DNA from: Algoriphagus oliviformis
GTDB taxonomy: Bacteria > Bacteroidota > Bacteroidia > Cytophagales > Cyclobacteriaceae
Reading direction: 5' to 3'
Length of the DNA: 64,000 bases
Assembly (NCBI RefSeq): GCF_017254915.1
Contig: NZ_JAFKCT010000004.1
Span: forward strand, 310,001-374,000
Under the pieces are notes generated by a model. The model was given only the letters and a program-made list of their open reading frames with translations. It was not told where the DNA came from and ran no database searches. This document shows, piece after piece, positions 54,284-63,337 of this stretch. Every line of letters begins with the position of its first letter. Within the stretch, counting starts at the first letter, position 1. Position numbers and translations under genes: made by a program.

Positions 54284-57061
54284 ATGAAGCTCAAACTTTC
54301 CCTGGGGATCTTTTTCATTTATTTGCTAGCAGGCCTCAGCACTGCGTGGGCTACCCACATCCGAGCGGGAGAGATCATTGCAGAGCGCATCTCCGTCCAG
54401 TCCCTAACTTACAAAATCACTGTTGTGGGCTATACCGATACGCGCTCGAGCGTAGTCTTTGGTCCAGGCCTGATCAACTTTGGGGACGGCAGGGAAGTAC
54501 AGCTCAACACCGAGAGCCAATTTTCCATGGTGGAGGATCTTGGTGACATGATCGAAAAAAACACCTTCGTCATCGAGCACACTTTCCAGGGTCCCGGCCG
54601 ATACAAAATCCGTTTTCAGGAATTCAACCGAAATGACCTGACACTCAACATGGACAACTCGGTGGACACGCCCTTCTATGTAGAAACCGAAATCAACATC
54701 GACCCTTTCATCGGCGTCAACAACTCCCCGGTTCTTACCATCCCCCCAGTGGACAACGGGGCGATCAACGTCAGATACATCCATAACCCCGGGGCCTATG
54801 ACCCAGACGGAGACAGCCTCTCCTACGCGATGGATATCCCGAAGCAGGCTCTCGAAAGACCGGTAAACAACTACCGAAGCCCCGCCAGCCCGGAGTTCAG
54901 TCAAAGCCAGCAAGACGGCACCACCCCTGCTTTCCTTGACATCGACCCAGTCTACGGCGACCTGATCTGGGATGCTCCAGGTACCGCGGGCCAGTTTAAC
55001 GTGGCCTTCCGCATCATCGAGTGGCGAAAGATCAACGGGAAATTTGAAAGGATCGGCTATGTGGTCCGTGACATGCAGATCATCATCGAAAACTCCAACA
55101 ACCGAAGACCGGAGCTGATTATGCCTGATGACATCTGCGTGGAAGCAGGCACCCTCATACAGGAAATCATCCAAGGAACCGATCCGGACGGAGATCCCGT
55201 GAAAATCGAGGTCTTTGGAGAGCCGATGGAAATCACCACTTCCCCAGCGAGCTATGATCCGGAAAGCGAATTTCAGCCTCAGCCCGGTATTGTGAACTTT
55301 CAGTGGCAGACCGTGTGCCAGCACGTCAGAGCCAGGGAATATGAGGTACGCGTACGGATCACCGACCAGCCTAGATCTGGGCCGAAGCTTGTGGACATCA
55401 AGACTTGGAGGATCAAAGTAGTCGGCCCACCGCCAGTTTGGGACGACCTGGAGCAGCAATCCGGAAGAACCGTGGAACTCAATTGGGATCCTTATGTCTG
55501 CGGCAACTCAGCCAGCGAAATGCAGATCTGGAGAAGGATCAACTCGGATCCCTATCCGCCGGACAGCTGCGAGACCGGCATCCGCGCAGGGTATGAGCTC
55601 ATCGGCACCACCAATATGCAGACCTTCAACTTCACTGATCTCAACGGAGGAGAAGGGCTTGCGCCCGGCAACACTTATTGCTATCGTCTGGTGGCAGCAT
55701 TCCCCGAACCGAGGCTTGGAGAAAGCGTGGTCTCGGAGGAAATATGCATCACCATCGACGTGGATGTGCCGATCATCACCAATGTCAGCGTGGAAGAAAC
55801 CGACCCTGCAGCCGGAGAGATTTTCGTGAAGTGGACTCCGCCTTACGACATCGACAAAACCCAATTCCCAGGGCCGTATTCCTATGAGCTGCTTCGAAGC
55901 GAAGGCTTCACCGGCACTTCCAACCGAATCTCTTTGGGCATCACTACCGATACCCTTTTCACCGACACCGGCCTGAATACCGAAAATCTCGTGTACAACT
56001 ACAAAGTGGTTCTTTTGGACGGAAACACGAAAGTGGACACCTCCTCGGCCGCTTCCTCAGTATGGCTGGAGCCGACCATCATCAACGAGGCCATTGAGCT
56101 CAACTGGTCATTCAATGTCCCTTGGAACAACTCCGTGGGCCAGTACAAGCACGAAGTGTACAGAAACAGGACCGACGCCAATGCCCAGGACACCGACACT
56201 TTTGTGAAAATCGCCGAAGTGGACGTGACCCAAAACGGCTTCAAATACCTCGACGACGGCAGCTTCAATGGCATGCCCCTGATCAAGGAACTCGAATATT
56301 GCTACTATGTGATCACCAAAGGCTCCTACAATGTCGCCGGCTTGGTTTATCCTTTGGAAAACAAGTCCCAGATCACCTGCGCACTTCCCGATGACAATAG
56401 ACTGCCCTGTCCTCCAGTCCTCACTTTTGAAGGGCCAGAGTGCTCAGCCTACGTGGCCGAGCAGCCCTGCAACAATCCCACCTTTGAGCATGAGCTGAGC
56501 TGGACACCCGACTTCTCTGGTGACTGCGACGACGAGCTCAGCGGGTACAGACTGTATTTTACCCCCGATGGCGAAGAAGGGGTCTTCAACCTGGTGCGAC
56601 AGCTCAGCTCGCTCGAGCTCGAGACCACCCTCACCAACCTGCCCAACTACCGCGGATGCTACTACATCACCGCCGTGGATCGCTCGGGTAACGAAAGTGA
56701 GCCAAGCAACGTGGTCTGCGTGGATAACTGTCCGGTGTACAACCTGCCCAATGCCTTCACTCCAAACGGAGATGGCAACAACGACACGTTCATCGCCTTC
56801 GACAATCCTTTCTCAGCTTGCCCGAGATTTGTCACCGGGGTGGAGATCTTCATCGTCAACCGCTGGGGTGCTGAGGTATTCAGCTACAACAGCCTCGAGT
56901 CCAACGAAAACGACATCTACATCCGTTGGGATGGCAAGGACAAAAACGGCAACGAGCTGCCCGCCGGCACGTACTACTATTCCGGCACGGTGACCTTTGA
57001 CGTACTCGACCCAAGTCTGAAACAGCGCGACCTCAAAGGAACCATACAGCTGCTGCGATGA
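54284..57061 (+). CDS. Large secreted protein with gliding-associated C-terminal (type B T9SS) domain
   Basis: The 925-residue protein has a signal peptide (MKLKLSLGIFFIYLLAGLSTAWA) and begins its mature part with THIRAGEIIAERI, a start shared by many Bacteroidota cell-surface proteins. Several beta-sandwich, fibronectin-III-like units follow (about residues 380-820, for example VELNWDPYVCGNSASEMQIWRR and IFVKWTPPYDIDKTQ). The last 85 residues are the CHU/TIGR04131 sorting domain: LPNAFTPNGDGNNDTF, VEIFIVNRWGAEVFSYNS, DGKDKNGNELPAGTYYY and QRDLKGTIQLLR. It should be exported by the type IX system and attached to the surface. Its stop overlaps the next ATG. Confidence 0.93.
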   Translation: MKLKLSLGIFFIYLLAGLSTAWATHIRAGEIIAERISVQSLTYKITVVGYTDTRSSVVFGPGLINFGDGREVQLNTESQFSMVEDLGDMIEKNTFVIEHTFQGPGRYKIRFQEFNRNDLTLNMDNSVDTPFYVETEINIDPFIGVNNSPVLTIPPVDNGAINVRYIHNPGAYDPDGDSLSYAMDIPKQALERPVNNYRSPASPEFSQSQQDGTTPAFLDIDPVYGDLIWDAPGTAGQFNVAFRIIEWRKINGKFERIGYVVRDMQIIIENSNNRRPELIMPDDICVEAGTLIQEIIQGTDPDGDPVKIEVFGEPMEITTSPASYDPESEFQPQPGIVNFQWQTVCQHVRAREYEVRVRITDQPRSGPKLVDIKTWRIKVVGPPPVWDDLEQQSGRTVELNWDPYVCGNSASEMQIWRRINSDPYPPDSCETGIRAGYELIGTTNMQTFNFTDLNGGEGLAPGNTYCYRLVAAFPEPRLGESVVSEEICITIDVDVPIITNVSVEETDPAAGEIFVKWTPPYDIDKTQFPGPYSYELLRSEGFTGTSNRISLGITTDTLFTDTGLNTENLVYNYKVVLLDGNTKVDTSSAASSVWLEPTIINEAIELNWSFNVPWNNSVGQYKHEVYRNRTDANAQDTDTFVKIAEVDVTQNGFKYLDDGSFNGMPLIKELEYCYYVITKGSYNVAGLVYPLENKSQITCALPDDNRLPCPPVLTFEGPECSAYVAEQPCNNPTFEHELSWTPDFSGDCDDELSGYRLYFTPDGEEGVFNLVRQLSSLELETTLTNLPNYRGCYYITAVDRSGNESEPSNVVCVDNCPVYNLPNAFTPNGDGNNDTFIAFDNPFSACPRFVTGVEIFIVNRWGAEVFSYNSLESNENDIYIRWDGKDKNGNELPAGTYYYSGTVTFDVLDPSLKQRDLKGTIQLLR

Positions 57062-57459
57062 GTAAGCAGCAGTCTGTCATTCTCTTTGACGGAGTCTGCA
57101 ACCTTTGCAATACCTCGGTTGACTTTGTCCTGAAACGGGATAAACAAGACCGCTTTCTCGTCGGAGCCCTCCAGGGAGAAGAAGGACAAAAAATCCTGTC
57201 CCAGTTTGGCGCAGATCCGAGCTACCTCGATTCTCTGGTACTGGTCGAGCATGGAGAAATCTATTTTCGCAGTACGGCGGCACTCCGGATCGCCAAACAG
57301 CTTCCGGGGCTTTGGCCCCTGCTCTACGGGCTGATCATCCTTCCCAGGCCTGTCCGCGATGGCATCTATGACTGGATCGGGCGAAACCGCTACCGCTGGT
57401 TTGGCAAGAAGGAAACCTGCAGACTACCCACGCCTGAGGAAAAGGCAAAGTTTTTATAG
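57058..57459 (+). CDS. Thiol-disulfide oxidoreductase-like DCC family protein
   Basis: The 133-residue protein begins SVILFDGVCNLCNTSVDFVLKRDK; DGxCxxC is the DCC family marker. The remainder, LVLVEHGEIYFRSTAALRIAKQLPGLWPLLYGLIILP, is also characteristic. Members are small thioredoxin-fold proteins of uncertain redox role. The ATG overlaps the CHU gene stop (57058-57061, ATGA), implying translational coupling to a surface protein. Confidence 0.9.
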   Translation: MSKQQSVILFDGVCNLCNTSVDFVLKRDKQDRFLVGALQGEEGQKILSQFGADPSYLDSLVLVEHGEIYFRSTAALRIAKQLPGLWPLLYGLIILPRPVRDGIYDWIGRNRYRWFGKKETCRLPTPEEKAKFL

Positions 57460-57516
57460 CAACCCGCCTCCCAAATGGCCTTCGCGGTCGGATCGTTCTA
57501 CAAAAGAGAAAAGGTC

Positions 57517-57524
57517 TATATTTG
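57517..57524 (+). promoter_or_regulatory. -7 box of fabD
   Basis: TATATTTG is an exact TAnnTTTG match 112 bp upstream of the fabD ATG at 57637. No clean -33 TTG. The gap 57460-57636 otherwise holds no gene; the frame open from 57547 is an upstream extension of fabD that lacks conservation. Confidence 0.45.
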
Positions 57525-57636
57525 CCCTCCAATCTGAAAACAACGGATGAAATCAGGCATTTCTCGCCAACAAGCCGAGCAATGCGCCGTCGCGAGGCGG
57601 GATTTCACATGGCCGCTTAAATCAAAATCCAATCCT

Positions 57637-58512
57637 ATGAAAGCATTTGTTTTTCCGGGCCAAGGAGCCCAGTTTCCCGGAATGGGAAAGTCCCTCTATG
57701 AAGAAAACCCAACCGCCAAAGCATTTTTTGAACAGGCAAACGAGGTCTTGGGATTTCGGATCACAGACATCATGTTTGGGGGAACGGAGGAGGAATTAAA
57801 ACAAACCAGAGTGACCCAACCGGCCATCTTCCTGCATTCCGTGATTCTGGCTAAAACCTCTCCGGAATTCATCCCGGACATGGTAGCAGGACACTCCTTG
57901 GGGGAGTTTTCCGCCTTGGTAGCCAATGGCACCTTAGGCTTCGAAGATGGGCTCAAGCTGGTGTATCAACGCGCCATGGCCATGCAGGAAGCCTGCGAGA
58001 TCAATCCGTCTACCATGGCGGCAATCCTTGGGTTGGCCGATGAAAAAGTCGAAGAAATCTGCGCGAGCATTACCGAGGAAATCGTCGTTCCGGCAAACTA
58101 CAACTGCCCTGGCCAGTTGGTCATCTCAGGCACCATGCGCGGGATCGAGATTGCTTGCGAAAAAATGAAAGCAGCTGGCGCAAAACGAGCGCTTCCCCTG
58201 CCAGTAGGCGGTGCGTTCCACTCTCCGCTGATGGAGCCTGCTAGGGAAAAACTCCAGAAAGCCATCGAGGAAACCGAATTCCGGGCTCCAGGCTGCAAAA
58301 TCTATCAAAACGTCAATACAGTCGCCACGCTCAACGTCAACGACATCAAGGCCAATCTCATCGCCCAGCTCACTGCTCCGGTGAAATGGACGCAGTCCGT
58401 GCAAAACATGGTCAAAGATGGCGCGGTCCAGTTTATCGAATGCGGCCCCGGCAAAGTCCTACAGGGCCTGGTCAAAAAGATCCACGCCGAAGCAGAGGTC
58501 TCCGGCCTATAA
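57637..58512 (+). CDS. fabD: Malonyl-CoA:ACP transacylase
   Basis: The 291-residue protein starts MKAFVFPGQGAQFPGMGKSL, the standard FabD N-terminus, which fixes the start at 57637 rather than 57547. The catalytic Ser is in VAGHSLGEFSALVA and the His in LPVGGAFHSPLM. KLVYQRAMAMQEA carries the malonate-binding Arg. It loads malonyl groups onto ACP for fatty acid synthesis. It is transcribed alone and ends in a strong terminator. Confidence 0.96.
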   Translation: MKAFVFPGQGAQFPGMGKSLYEENPTAKAFFEQANEVLGFRITDIMFGGTEEELKQTRVTQPAIFLHSVILAKTSPEFIPDMVAGHSLGEFSALVANGTLGFEDGLKLVYQRAMAMQEACEINPSTMAAILGLADEKVEEICASITEEIVVPANYNCPGQLVISGTMRGIEIACEKMKAAGAKRALPLPVGGAFHSPLMEPAREKLQKAIEETEFRAPGCKIYQNVNTVATLNVNDIKANLIAQLTAPVKWTQSVQNMVKDGAVQFIECGPGKVLQGLVKKIHAEAEVSGL

Positions 58513-58517
58513 ACAGC

Positions 58518-58546
58518 AAATCCCGCCCAATCGGCGGGATTTTTTT
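58518..58546 (+). terminator. Terminator of fabD
   Basis: AAATCCCGCC (58518-58527) and GGCGGGATTT (58533-58542) form a 10-bp stem with a 5-nt loop followed by a T run. It begins 6 bp after the fabD stop. Confidence 0.88.
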
Positions 58547-58592
58547 AATGGTGACGAGACCTTCCAGTTTTCAAAAACCTGAAAGGTCTTCC

Positions 58593-59486
58593 CTAGCGCC
58601 TCTGCAACAGATACTTCCAAGCCAGCGCCACTTCGCCTTTTTCCAACTCCTCCTTCGCCCGGAGGTGAAGGTGGTCGATCCAGGAATCCCGGTCATTGAC
58701 AAACCTCCTGCGCATATCCTGCAGCTCCTCCGACTGCGATAGCTCCTCGACCTCTTCCTCGTTGGGCAAAGCCATCACGTTGCCAAGGCGTCCCAAATTG
58801 TTTCCGGTCAGGATGGGGCTGTTTCTGATTTCTCCGGGAATACTGTCCACTCCTATGCCGAGGTTGGTGAGAGGTTTTGGGATTTGAAAAAGTGAATCAG
58901 GCGTGATCCTGGAGTACCAGCTGCCGCCAAGTCTGGCTACCGGATCGAGCTTGTAGGGATCGATATGGCCCTTTTCATCCAAAATCCGCCCGTCGACATG
59001 GATGGCAACGACCTCGCAGATGACGAGGTTTCCGGCTCCACCCCCACTGCCCAGCGCCTTTACCTCCAGCACTTTGCTCTCCAGCGCCACAGCCGCCTCC
59101 TTCACACGCGGCGGCGCTACCAGATCCGATTTGATGGCCGTCAAGCCGGCTTTTTCAAATTCGTTGACCCCCCTCGGATACTCCGTGCTGGCCAAGGACA
59201 TCTGCTCCACCCGGTCGTAGCCCAAGATGTGGATCACTACCTCGGGCACCTCCAGCACATTCATCAGGGTATGTTTGACCGAATTGTCCCGCACGCGTCT
59301 GGAAGGAGAAAAGATCAACACCGGAGGATTGGCGCTGAACATATTGAAAAAGCTGAAAGGGCTCAGGTTGGGATTGCCCTCTCGATCCACTGTGCTGGCA
59401 AAAGCAATGGGCCTTGGAGTCACCGCTCCTTGCAAAATCGTCTGAACCTCCACCGGGCTCAGGTCTTTCGGATAAAAGGTTTTCAT
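58593..59486 (-). CDS. Flavin reductase family protein
   Basis: The 297-residue protein has an N-terminal flavin-reductase-like FMN-binding split barrel (about residues 10-190): LQGAVTPRPIAFASTVDREGNPNLSPFSFFNMFSANPPVLIFSPS and VVIHILGYDRVEQM. GSWYSRITPDSLFQIPKP follows, then a C-terminal helical stretch of about 80 residues not found in short family members. It probably binds FMN and is cytoplasmic. The ATG at 59486 (MKTFYPKDLSPVEVQTIL) is preferred to the upstream Met, which adds 16 residues of different character. Confidence 0.88.
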   Translation of the reverse strand: MKTFYPKDLSPVEVQTILQGAVTPRPIAFASTVDREGNPNLSPFSFFNMFSANPPVLIFSPSRRVRDNSVKHTLMNVLEVPEVVIHILGYDRVEQMSLASTEYPRGVNEFEKAGLTAIKSDLVAPPRVKEAAVALESKVLEVKALGSGGGAGNLVICEVVAIHVDGRILDEKGHIDPYKLDPVARLGGSWYSRITPDSLFQIPKPLTNLGIGVDSIPGEIRNSPILTGNNLGRLGNVMALPNEEEVEELSQSEELQDMRRRFVNDRDSWIDHLHLRAKEELEKGEVALAWKYLLQRR

Positions 59487-59548
59487 TTGATCAAAATAGC
59501 ATGCAACTTTAAAGTTATAGCTCTTTTTCGCCAAATCGTCCAGATTTT

Positions 59549-60382
59549 ATGAACCGCAAAACCCTGTTAACCCTTTTCTTCCCCTTTTTCCTAGCCCAAG
59601 TACAGGCCCAAAGCCACCAGTTTGCCACCTTCAATATCCGCTGGGACAACCCAGGCGACAAAGGAAACCTCTGGCAAGACCGGGCTTCCAAGGTCATCCA
59701 CCTAGTCCAATTCCACAAAATAGGCCTGCTCGGCACACAGGAAGGCCTGCACCATCAAATCAAGGAACTCAGCCAAGGGCTTGGCTATGAGTACCTCGGC
59801 GTCGGCCGTGATGACGGAGCGGAAAAAGGGGAATACACCGCGATCCTTTTCGATCCAAAACGCTACAAACTGGAAGACTCTGGCACCTTTTGGCTTTCGC
59901 CCACACCGGACACGCCAAGCAAAGGCTGGGATGCCTCCCTCAACCGAATCTGCTCTTGGGGCAAATTCAAAGACCAAGACGGCAAACGCTTCTTTGTCTT
60001 CAACATCCACTACGACCACATCGGCCAAGAGGCTCGCGAGGAAAGCAGCAAGCTCGTCGCAGCCAAGGCCAAGGAGATCAATGCAAGCAATCTGCCCGCC
60101 ATCTGGATGGGCGACTTCAACGTCACCCCGGACAATCCCGCCTACCAGACGATCACCTCCAGTCCCGTCTGGAAAGACGCCAGGCTCATCTCCAAACTTC
60201 CCGCTTATGGCCCAGCCGGAACCTTCACCGGTTTTGATTGGGAGAAAATGCCGGATGGGATCATCGATCACATCTTTGTCAGCGGCAAGGTCGACGTGCT
60301 ACGCCACGGGATCCTGACCGATAACTATGGAAAAAAGTACCCCTCCGACCACTTTCCCGTAATGGTGGAACTGGCGTTTTAG
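59549..60382 (+). CDS. Exported endonuclease/exonuclease/phosphatase-family hydrolase
   Basis: The 277-residue protein has a signal peptide (MNRKTLLTLFFPFFLAQVQAQ) followed by the EEP fold: FATFNIRWDNPGDKGNLW (Asn), LLGTQEGLHHQ (metal Glu), VFNIHYDHIGQEAREES, AIWMGDFNVTPDN, IIDHIFVSG and SDHFPVMVELAF (catalytic Asp-His). Family members hydrolyse phosphodiesters of DNA, lipids or inositol phosphates; export to the periplasm or surface argues against a DNA-repair role. It precedes the DinB-like gene by 16 bp. Confidence 0.9.
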   Translation: MNRKTLLTLFFPFFLAQVQAQSHQFATFNIRWDNPGDKGNLWQDRASKVIHLVQFHKIGLLGTQEGLHHQIKELSQGLGYEYLGVGRDDGAEKGEYTAILFDPKRYKLEDSGTFWLSPTPDTPSKGWDASLNRICSWGKFKDQDGKRFFVFNIHYDHIGQEAREESSKLVAAKAKEINASNLPAIWMGDFNVTPDNPAYQTITSSPVWKDARLISKLPAYGPAGTFTGFDWEKMPDGIIDHIFVSGKVDVLRHGILTDNYGKKYPSDHFPVMVELAF

Positions 60383-60398
60383 CCCGACTTACTTTATC

Positions 60399-60845
60399 AT
60401 GAGTGTCACACAAGATCTGCTGCTGAGCATGCTGGAGCAAAACAAGCTCACCTGCTCCTTTGCCCTTGACCGGGTTTCGTCGGAAAACTCCGCCTGGAGG
60501 CTGAATCCCAGCGCGGCCAGCATAGGATTCATCTACAGACACATAGGCGAGACCATGAATCTGTTTGGATACTTCTTTGGCATCCCGCCTGCCGTACCCA
60601 ACACGACCATGGGCAAAGAAGACAAGGGCCAGCGCTTTGACTTGGAGGAAAGCCACCGCTACATTTCCATTGGCTTTGAGATGCTGGAAAACCTGGTGCG
60701 AACGACCCCAGCGTCCGACTGGTCGCAAAAGGTTGACACGCCGTTTTTCGGGACAGTCTCAAAAATCCGCCTGTTTTCCCATATTCTCTTTCACAATGCA
60801 CACCATGCCGGGCAGATCGCGCTGACGCTATCCCGAGGGTCATAA
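60399..60845 (+). CDS. DinB-family protein
   Basis: The 148-residue protein is a four-helix bundle of the DinB/YfiT type, with candidate metal His residues in IGFIYRHIGETMN and LFSHILFHNAHHAGQI. SWxLxPxxxS-like AWRLNPSAASIG is also conserved. Bacterial DinB-like proteins include thiol S-transferases; the substrate here is unknown. It lies 16 bp downstream of the exported hydrolase gene and ends in a shared terminator. Confidence 0.87.
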   Translation: MSVTQDLLLSMLEQNKLTCSFALDRVSSENSAWRLNPSAASIGFIYRHIGETMNLFGYFFGIPPAVPNTTMGKEDKGQRFDLEESHRYISIGFEMLENLVRTTPASDWSQKVDTPFFGTVSKIRLFSHILFHNAHHAGQIALTLSRGS

Positions 60846-60848
60846 ACG

Positions 60849-60882
60849 AACGAAGGCCGACTTTGCAGTCGGCCTTCGTTTT
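60849..60882. terminator. Bidirectional terminator between DinB and pgk
   Basis: AACGAAGGCCGACT (60849-60862) and its complement (60867-60880) form a 14-bp stem with a 4-nt loop and A/T tails, placed between the two convergent stops. Confidence 0.88.
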
Positions 60883-60898
60883 GTCCGTTCTTATCAGC

Positions 60899-62098
60899 TT
60901 ATTCTGCCAAGGCAGCCACACCCGGAAGGACTTTGCCTTCCATGTGCTCCAGCAAAGCCCCACCGCCGGTGGATACGTAGGACACCTGGTCGGAGTAGCC
61001 AAACTTGTTGACCGCAGCAGCTGAGTCGCCACCACCGATCAGCGAGTAGGCTCCAGCCTTGGTCGCTTGCGCCACGGACTCGGCCACGGCTTTGGTTCCC
61101 TTGTCAAAAGACTCCATCTCAAACACGCCCATTGGCCCGTTCCAGAGGATGGTTTTGGATTCGGAGATCACCTTGCCGAAGAGGTCGCGGGTCTCAGGCC
61201 CGATGTCCAAGCCCATCCAGTTGTCAGGAATCTCGCCTTTTTTGGCAATACCTTGGTTAGCTTCATTGGAAAACGCATCCGCAATCACGGTGTCAACCGG
61301 AAGGATCAGGTTTACGCCTTTGGCTTTGGCTTTTTCCATCAGCTCCAGCACAAAGTCCAGCTTGTCGGCCTCCAGCAGGGAAGTACCGATGGATCCGCCT
61401 TGCGCTTTCGCAAAAGTATAGGACATACCGCCGCCGATGATCAGGTTGTCCACCTTCTCCAGCAGACGCTCGATGATGAGGATTTTGTCGGCGATCTTGG
61501 CCCCACCCATGATGGCGGTGTAGGGACGCTCGGGATTGCCGAGGACTTTGTCCGCATTGGTCAGCTCGGACTCCATGAGGTATCCGGCTACTTTGTCTTT
61601 GAAAAACTGTGCAATCACGGCTGTGGAAGCGTGCGCACGGTGGGCAGTGCCAAAGGCATCGTTGACATAGATGTCACCCAGCTTGGCCAACTTGCCGGCA
61701 AAGTCCACGTCGCCTTTTTCTTCTTCTTTGTAAAATCGCAGGTTTTCGAGCAAAAGCACCTCACCGGCACCCAGTCCTGCCGCCAGTTCGGCTGCCTCTG
61801 CTCCGATGCAGTCTGGAGCAAATTTGATTTTGGTACCCAAAGCGGCTTCCACCGCCGGGATGATGTGCTTCAGGGAATATTTCTCCTCAGGGCCTCCCTT
61901 GGGACGGCCGAGGTGGGACATCAGGATGGCGGAGCCGCCCTCGCCCAGGATTTTCTTGATGGTGGGCACCGCGGCTTGGATACGGGTATCGTCGGAGACG
62001 TTGAAGTTCTCGTCCAATGGCACGTTGAAATCCACACGAATCAGGGCCTTTTTGCCTGCAAAATTCAGGCTGTCCACGTTTTTCACTGTTGAACTCAT
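60899..62098 (-). CDS. pgk: Phosphoglycerate kinase
   Basis: The 399-residue protein carries the PGK signatures: [90 protein letters not shown], and the C-terminal ATP site [13 protein letters not shown] with [14 protein letters not shown]. It transfers phosphate from 1,3-bisphosphoglycerate to ADP in glycolysis. The length is standard. It is monocistronic with a bidirectional terminator downstream. Confidence 0.97.
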   Translation of the reverse strand: MSSTVKNVDSLNFAGKKALIRVDFNVPLDENFNVSDDTRIQAAVPTIKKILGEGGSAILMSHLGRPKGGPEEKYSLKHIIPAVEAALGTKIKFAPDCIGAEAAELAAGLGAGEVLLLENLRFYKEEEKGDVDFAGKLAKLGDIYVNDAFGTAHRAHASTAVIAQFFKDKVAGYLMESELTNADKVLGNPERPYTAIMGGAKIADKILIIERLLEKVDNLIIGGGMSYTFAKAQGGSIGTSLLEADKLDFVLELMEKAKAKGVNLILPVDTVIADAFSNEANQGIAKKGEIPDNWMGLDIGPETRDLFGKVISESKTILWNGPMGVFEMESFDKGTKAVAESVAQATKAGAYSLIGGGDSAAAVNKFGYSDQVSYVSTGGGALLEHMEGKVLPGVAALAE

Positions 62099-62159
62099 AG
62101 GAAATGGTTTGAAAGATTTTTGACTGGCTTCTGTTAAAAGAGCCTCAAGTTAACCTTTG

Positions 62160-62370
62160 GGATTGGAAAATTGAAAGATTTTAAAGACTTGTCCGCCGGG
62201 GTGGATTGGAAAATTGGGACAGGGGGTTTGCAAGGTGGTAAAGTGGCAAGGTTAAAAAGTGAGGTTTTCGCTCAGCGACCTATTTTTAAGATTTGAGATT
62301 TGAAATTAGAGATTTGAAACTAGAGCTACTCCTCCCCTTCTTGATACTTGCGTCTAGCTACTTGATACTT
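62160..62370. repeat. Intergenic stretch with short direct repeats
   Basis: GGATTGGAAAATTG occurs at 62160-62173 and 62203-62216. GATTTGA occurs at 62290-62296, 62297-62303 and 62311-62317. CTTGATACTT occurs at 62340-62349 and 62361-62370. The 275-bp gap upstream of pgk contains no ORF I can support; the promoter of pgk must lie here but no exact -7 match is visible. Confidence 0.6.
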
Positions 62371-62373
62371 TCC

Positions 62374-63336
62374 CTACTTCGCTGCCGCTCTTCTCAGTCG
62401 ATCATTGATCGCGCGGCCAAGGCCTGTCTCGGGCATCAGCTCTGCGAGGATCACTGTCGCCGGACTTTCGTCCAGCTCCCGCATGGCTGCAAAAAGGTTT
62501 TTGGCTGCTTCGTGCAGGTTTTCGCTCGGGCTGAGGGCAATCTGCCTCCCCGGCTCCAAGTCGGAAAAAGCTTGAGAGAAGCTCAGCACCGCGAAGTTTT
62601 CCCCTTGGGCTTTTTTCTCCCGAATCAACTCCTGAAGATCTCCCAACAAAAAGGGTTTCCGTGGTGAGTAGTGGCTGTCTAGCTGACCGGGCGCGGCGGG
62701 ATTGCTGGAGCTGTGGTCTTTGATGGTCACAGGCCCCACCAGCTTTTCGAGTTCGGCGATTTCCAGTCCGCCCAGCCTATAAATGGTGATTTCCCCTGCC
62801 TCCATGCCGACAATGGTACTCTCAAGACCCACCGTACAAGCGCCACCGTCCAGGATGTAGGGAATCCTGTCTCCCAGCTGCGCCTCCACGTGGGAAGGAC
62901 GGGTCGGACTGATATACCCAAAGGGATTGGCACTGGGAGCCGCGAGCGGAAAAGACAGCTCCTCCAGCAGGGCGAGCGTGAGGGGATGCTGGGGCACTCG
63001 CACAGCGACGCGATCCAAACCGGAAGTCACCAGATCGGGCACGATGGCCTTTCTCGGCAACAGCAGCGTCAGTGGTCCCGGCCAAAAATTCTCCGCCAGG
63101 ACTCTCAGCTGCTCGGGAAACTCCCTCACAAATTCCCCCACCCGCTCGATGGACGAGGTGTGCAAAATCAACGGATCAAAGCCCGGCCGATTTTTGGTCT
63201 CAAAAATCAACGCGGCGGCTTCGGAATCGAGCGCATTGCCGGCAAGTCCATAGACGGTCTCGGTGGGAATGCCCACGAGCTGGCCTTTTTCGAGAAAGGC
63301 TTTTGCGGATGCTATGTCTTTGCCGATCTCTGCCAT
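62374..63336 (-). CDS. tsaC: Threonylcarbamoyl-AMP synthase (Sua5 type)
   Basis: The 320-residue protein has an N-terminal YrdC domain (about residues 10-190: GQLVGIPTETVYGLAGNAL, FETKNRPGFDPLILHTSS, FWPGPLTLLLPRKAIVP, VAVRVPQHPLTLALLEELSFPLAAPSANPFGYISPT) and a C-terminal Sua5 domain (about 215-320, with LDSHYSPRKPFLLG and GRAINDRLRRAAAK). It makes threonylcarbamoyl-AMP for t6A37 of ANN-decoding tRNAs. The length matches Sua5 rather than short TsaC. It lies 1 bp downstream of the TPR gene. Confidence 0.94.
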   Translation of the reverse strand: MAEIGKDIASAKAFLEKGQLVGIPTETVYGLAGNALDSEAAALIFETKNRPGFDPLILHTSSIERVGEFVREFPEQLRVLAENFWPGPLTLLLPRKAIVPDLVTSGLDRVAVRVPQHPLTLALLEELSFPLAAPSANPFGYISPTRPSHVEAQLGDRIPYILDGGACTVGLESTIVGMEAGEITIYRLGGLEIAELEKLVGPVTIKDHSSSNPAAPGQLDSHYSPRKPFLLGDLQELIREKKAQGENFAVLSFSQAFSDLEPGRQIALSPSENLHEAAKNLFAAMRELDESPATVILAELMPETGLGRAINDRLRRAAAK

Positions 63337-63337
63337 T

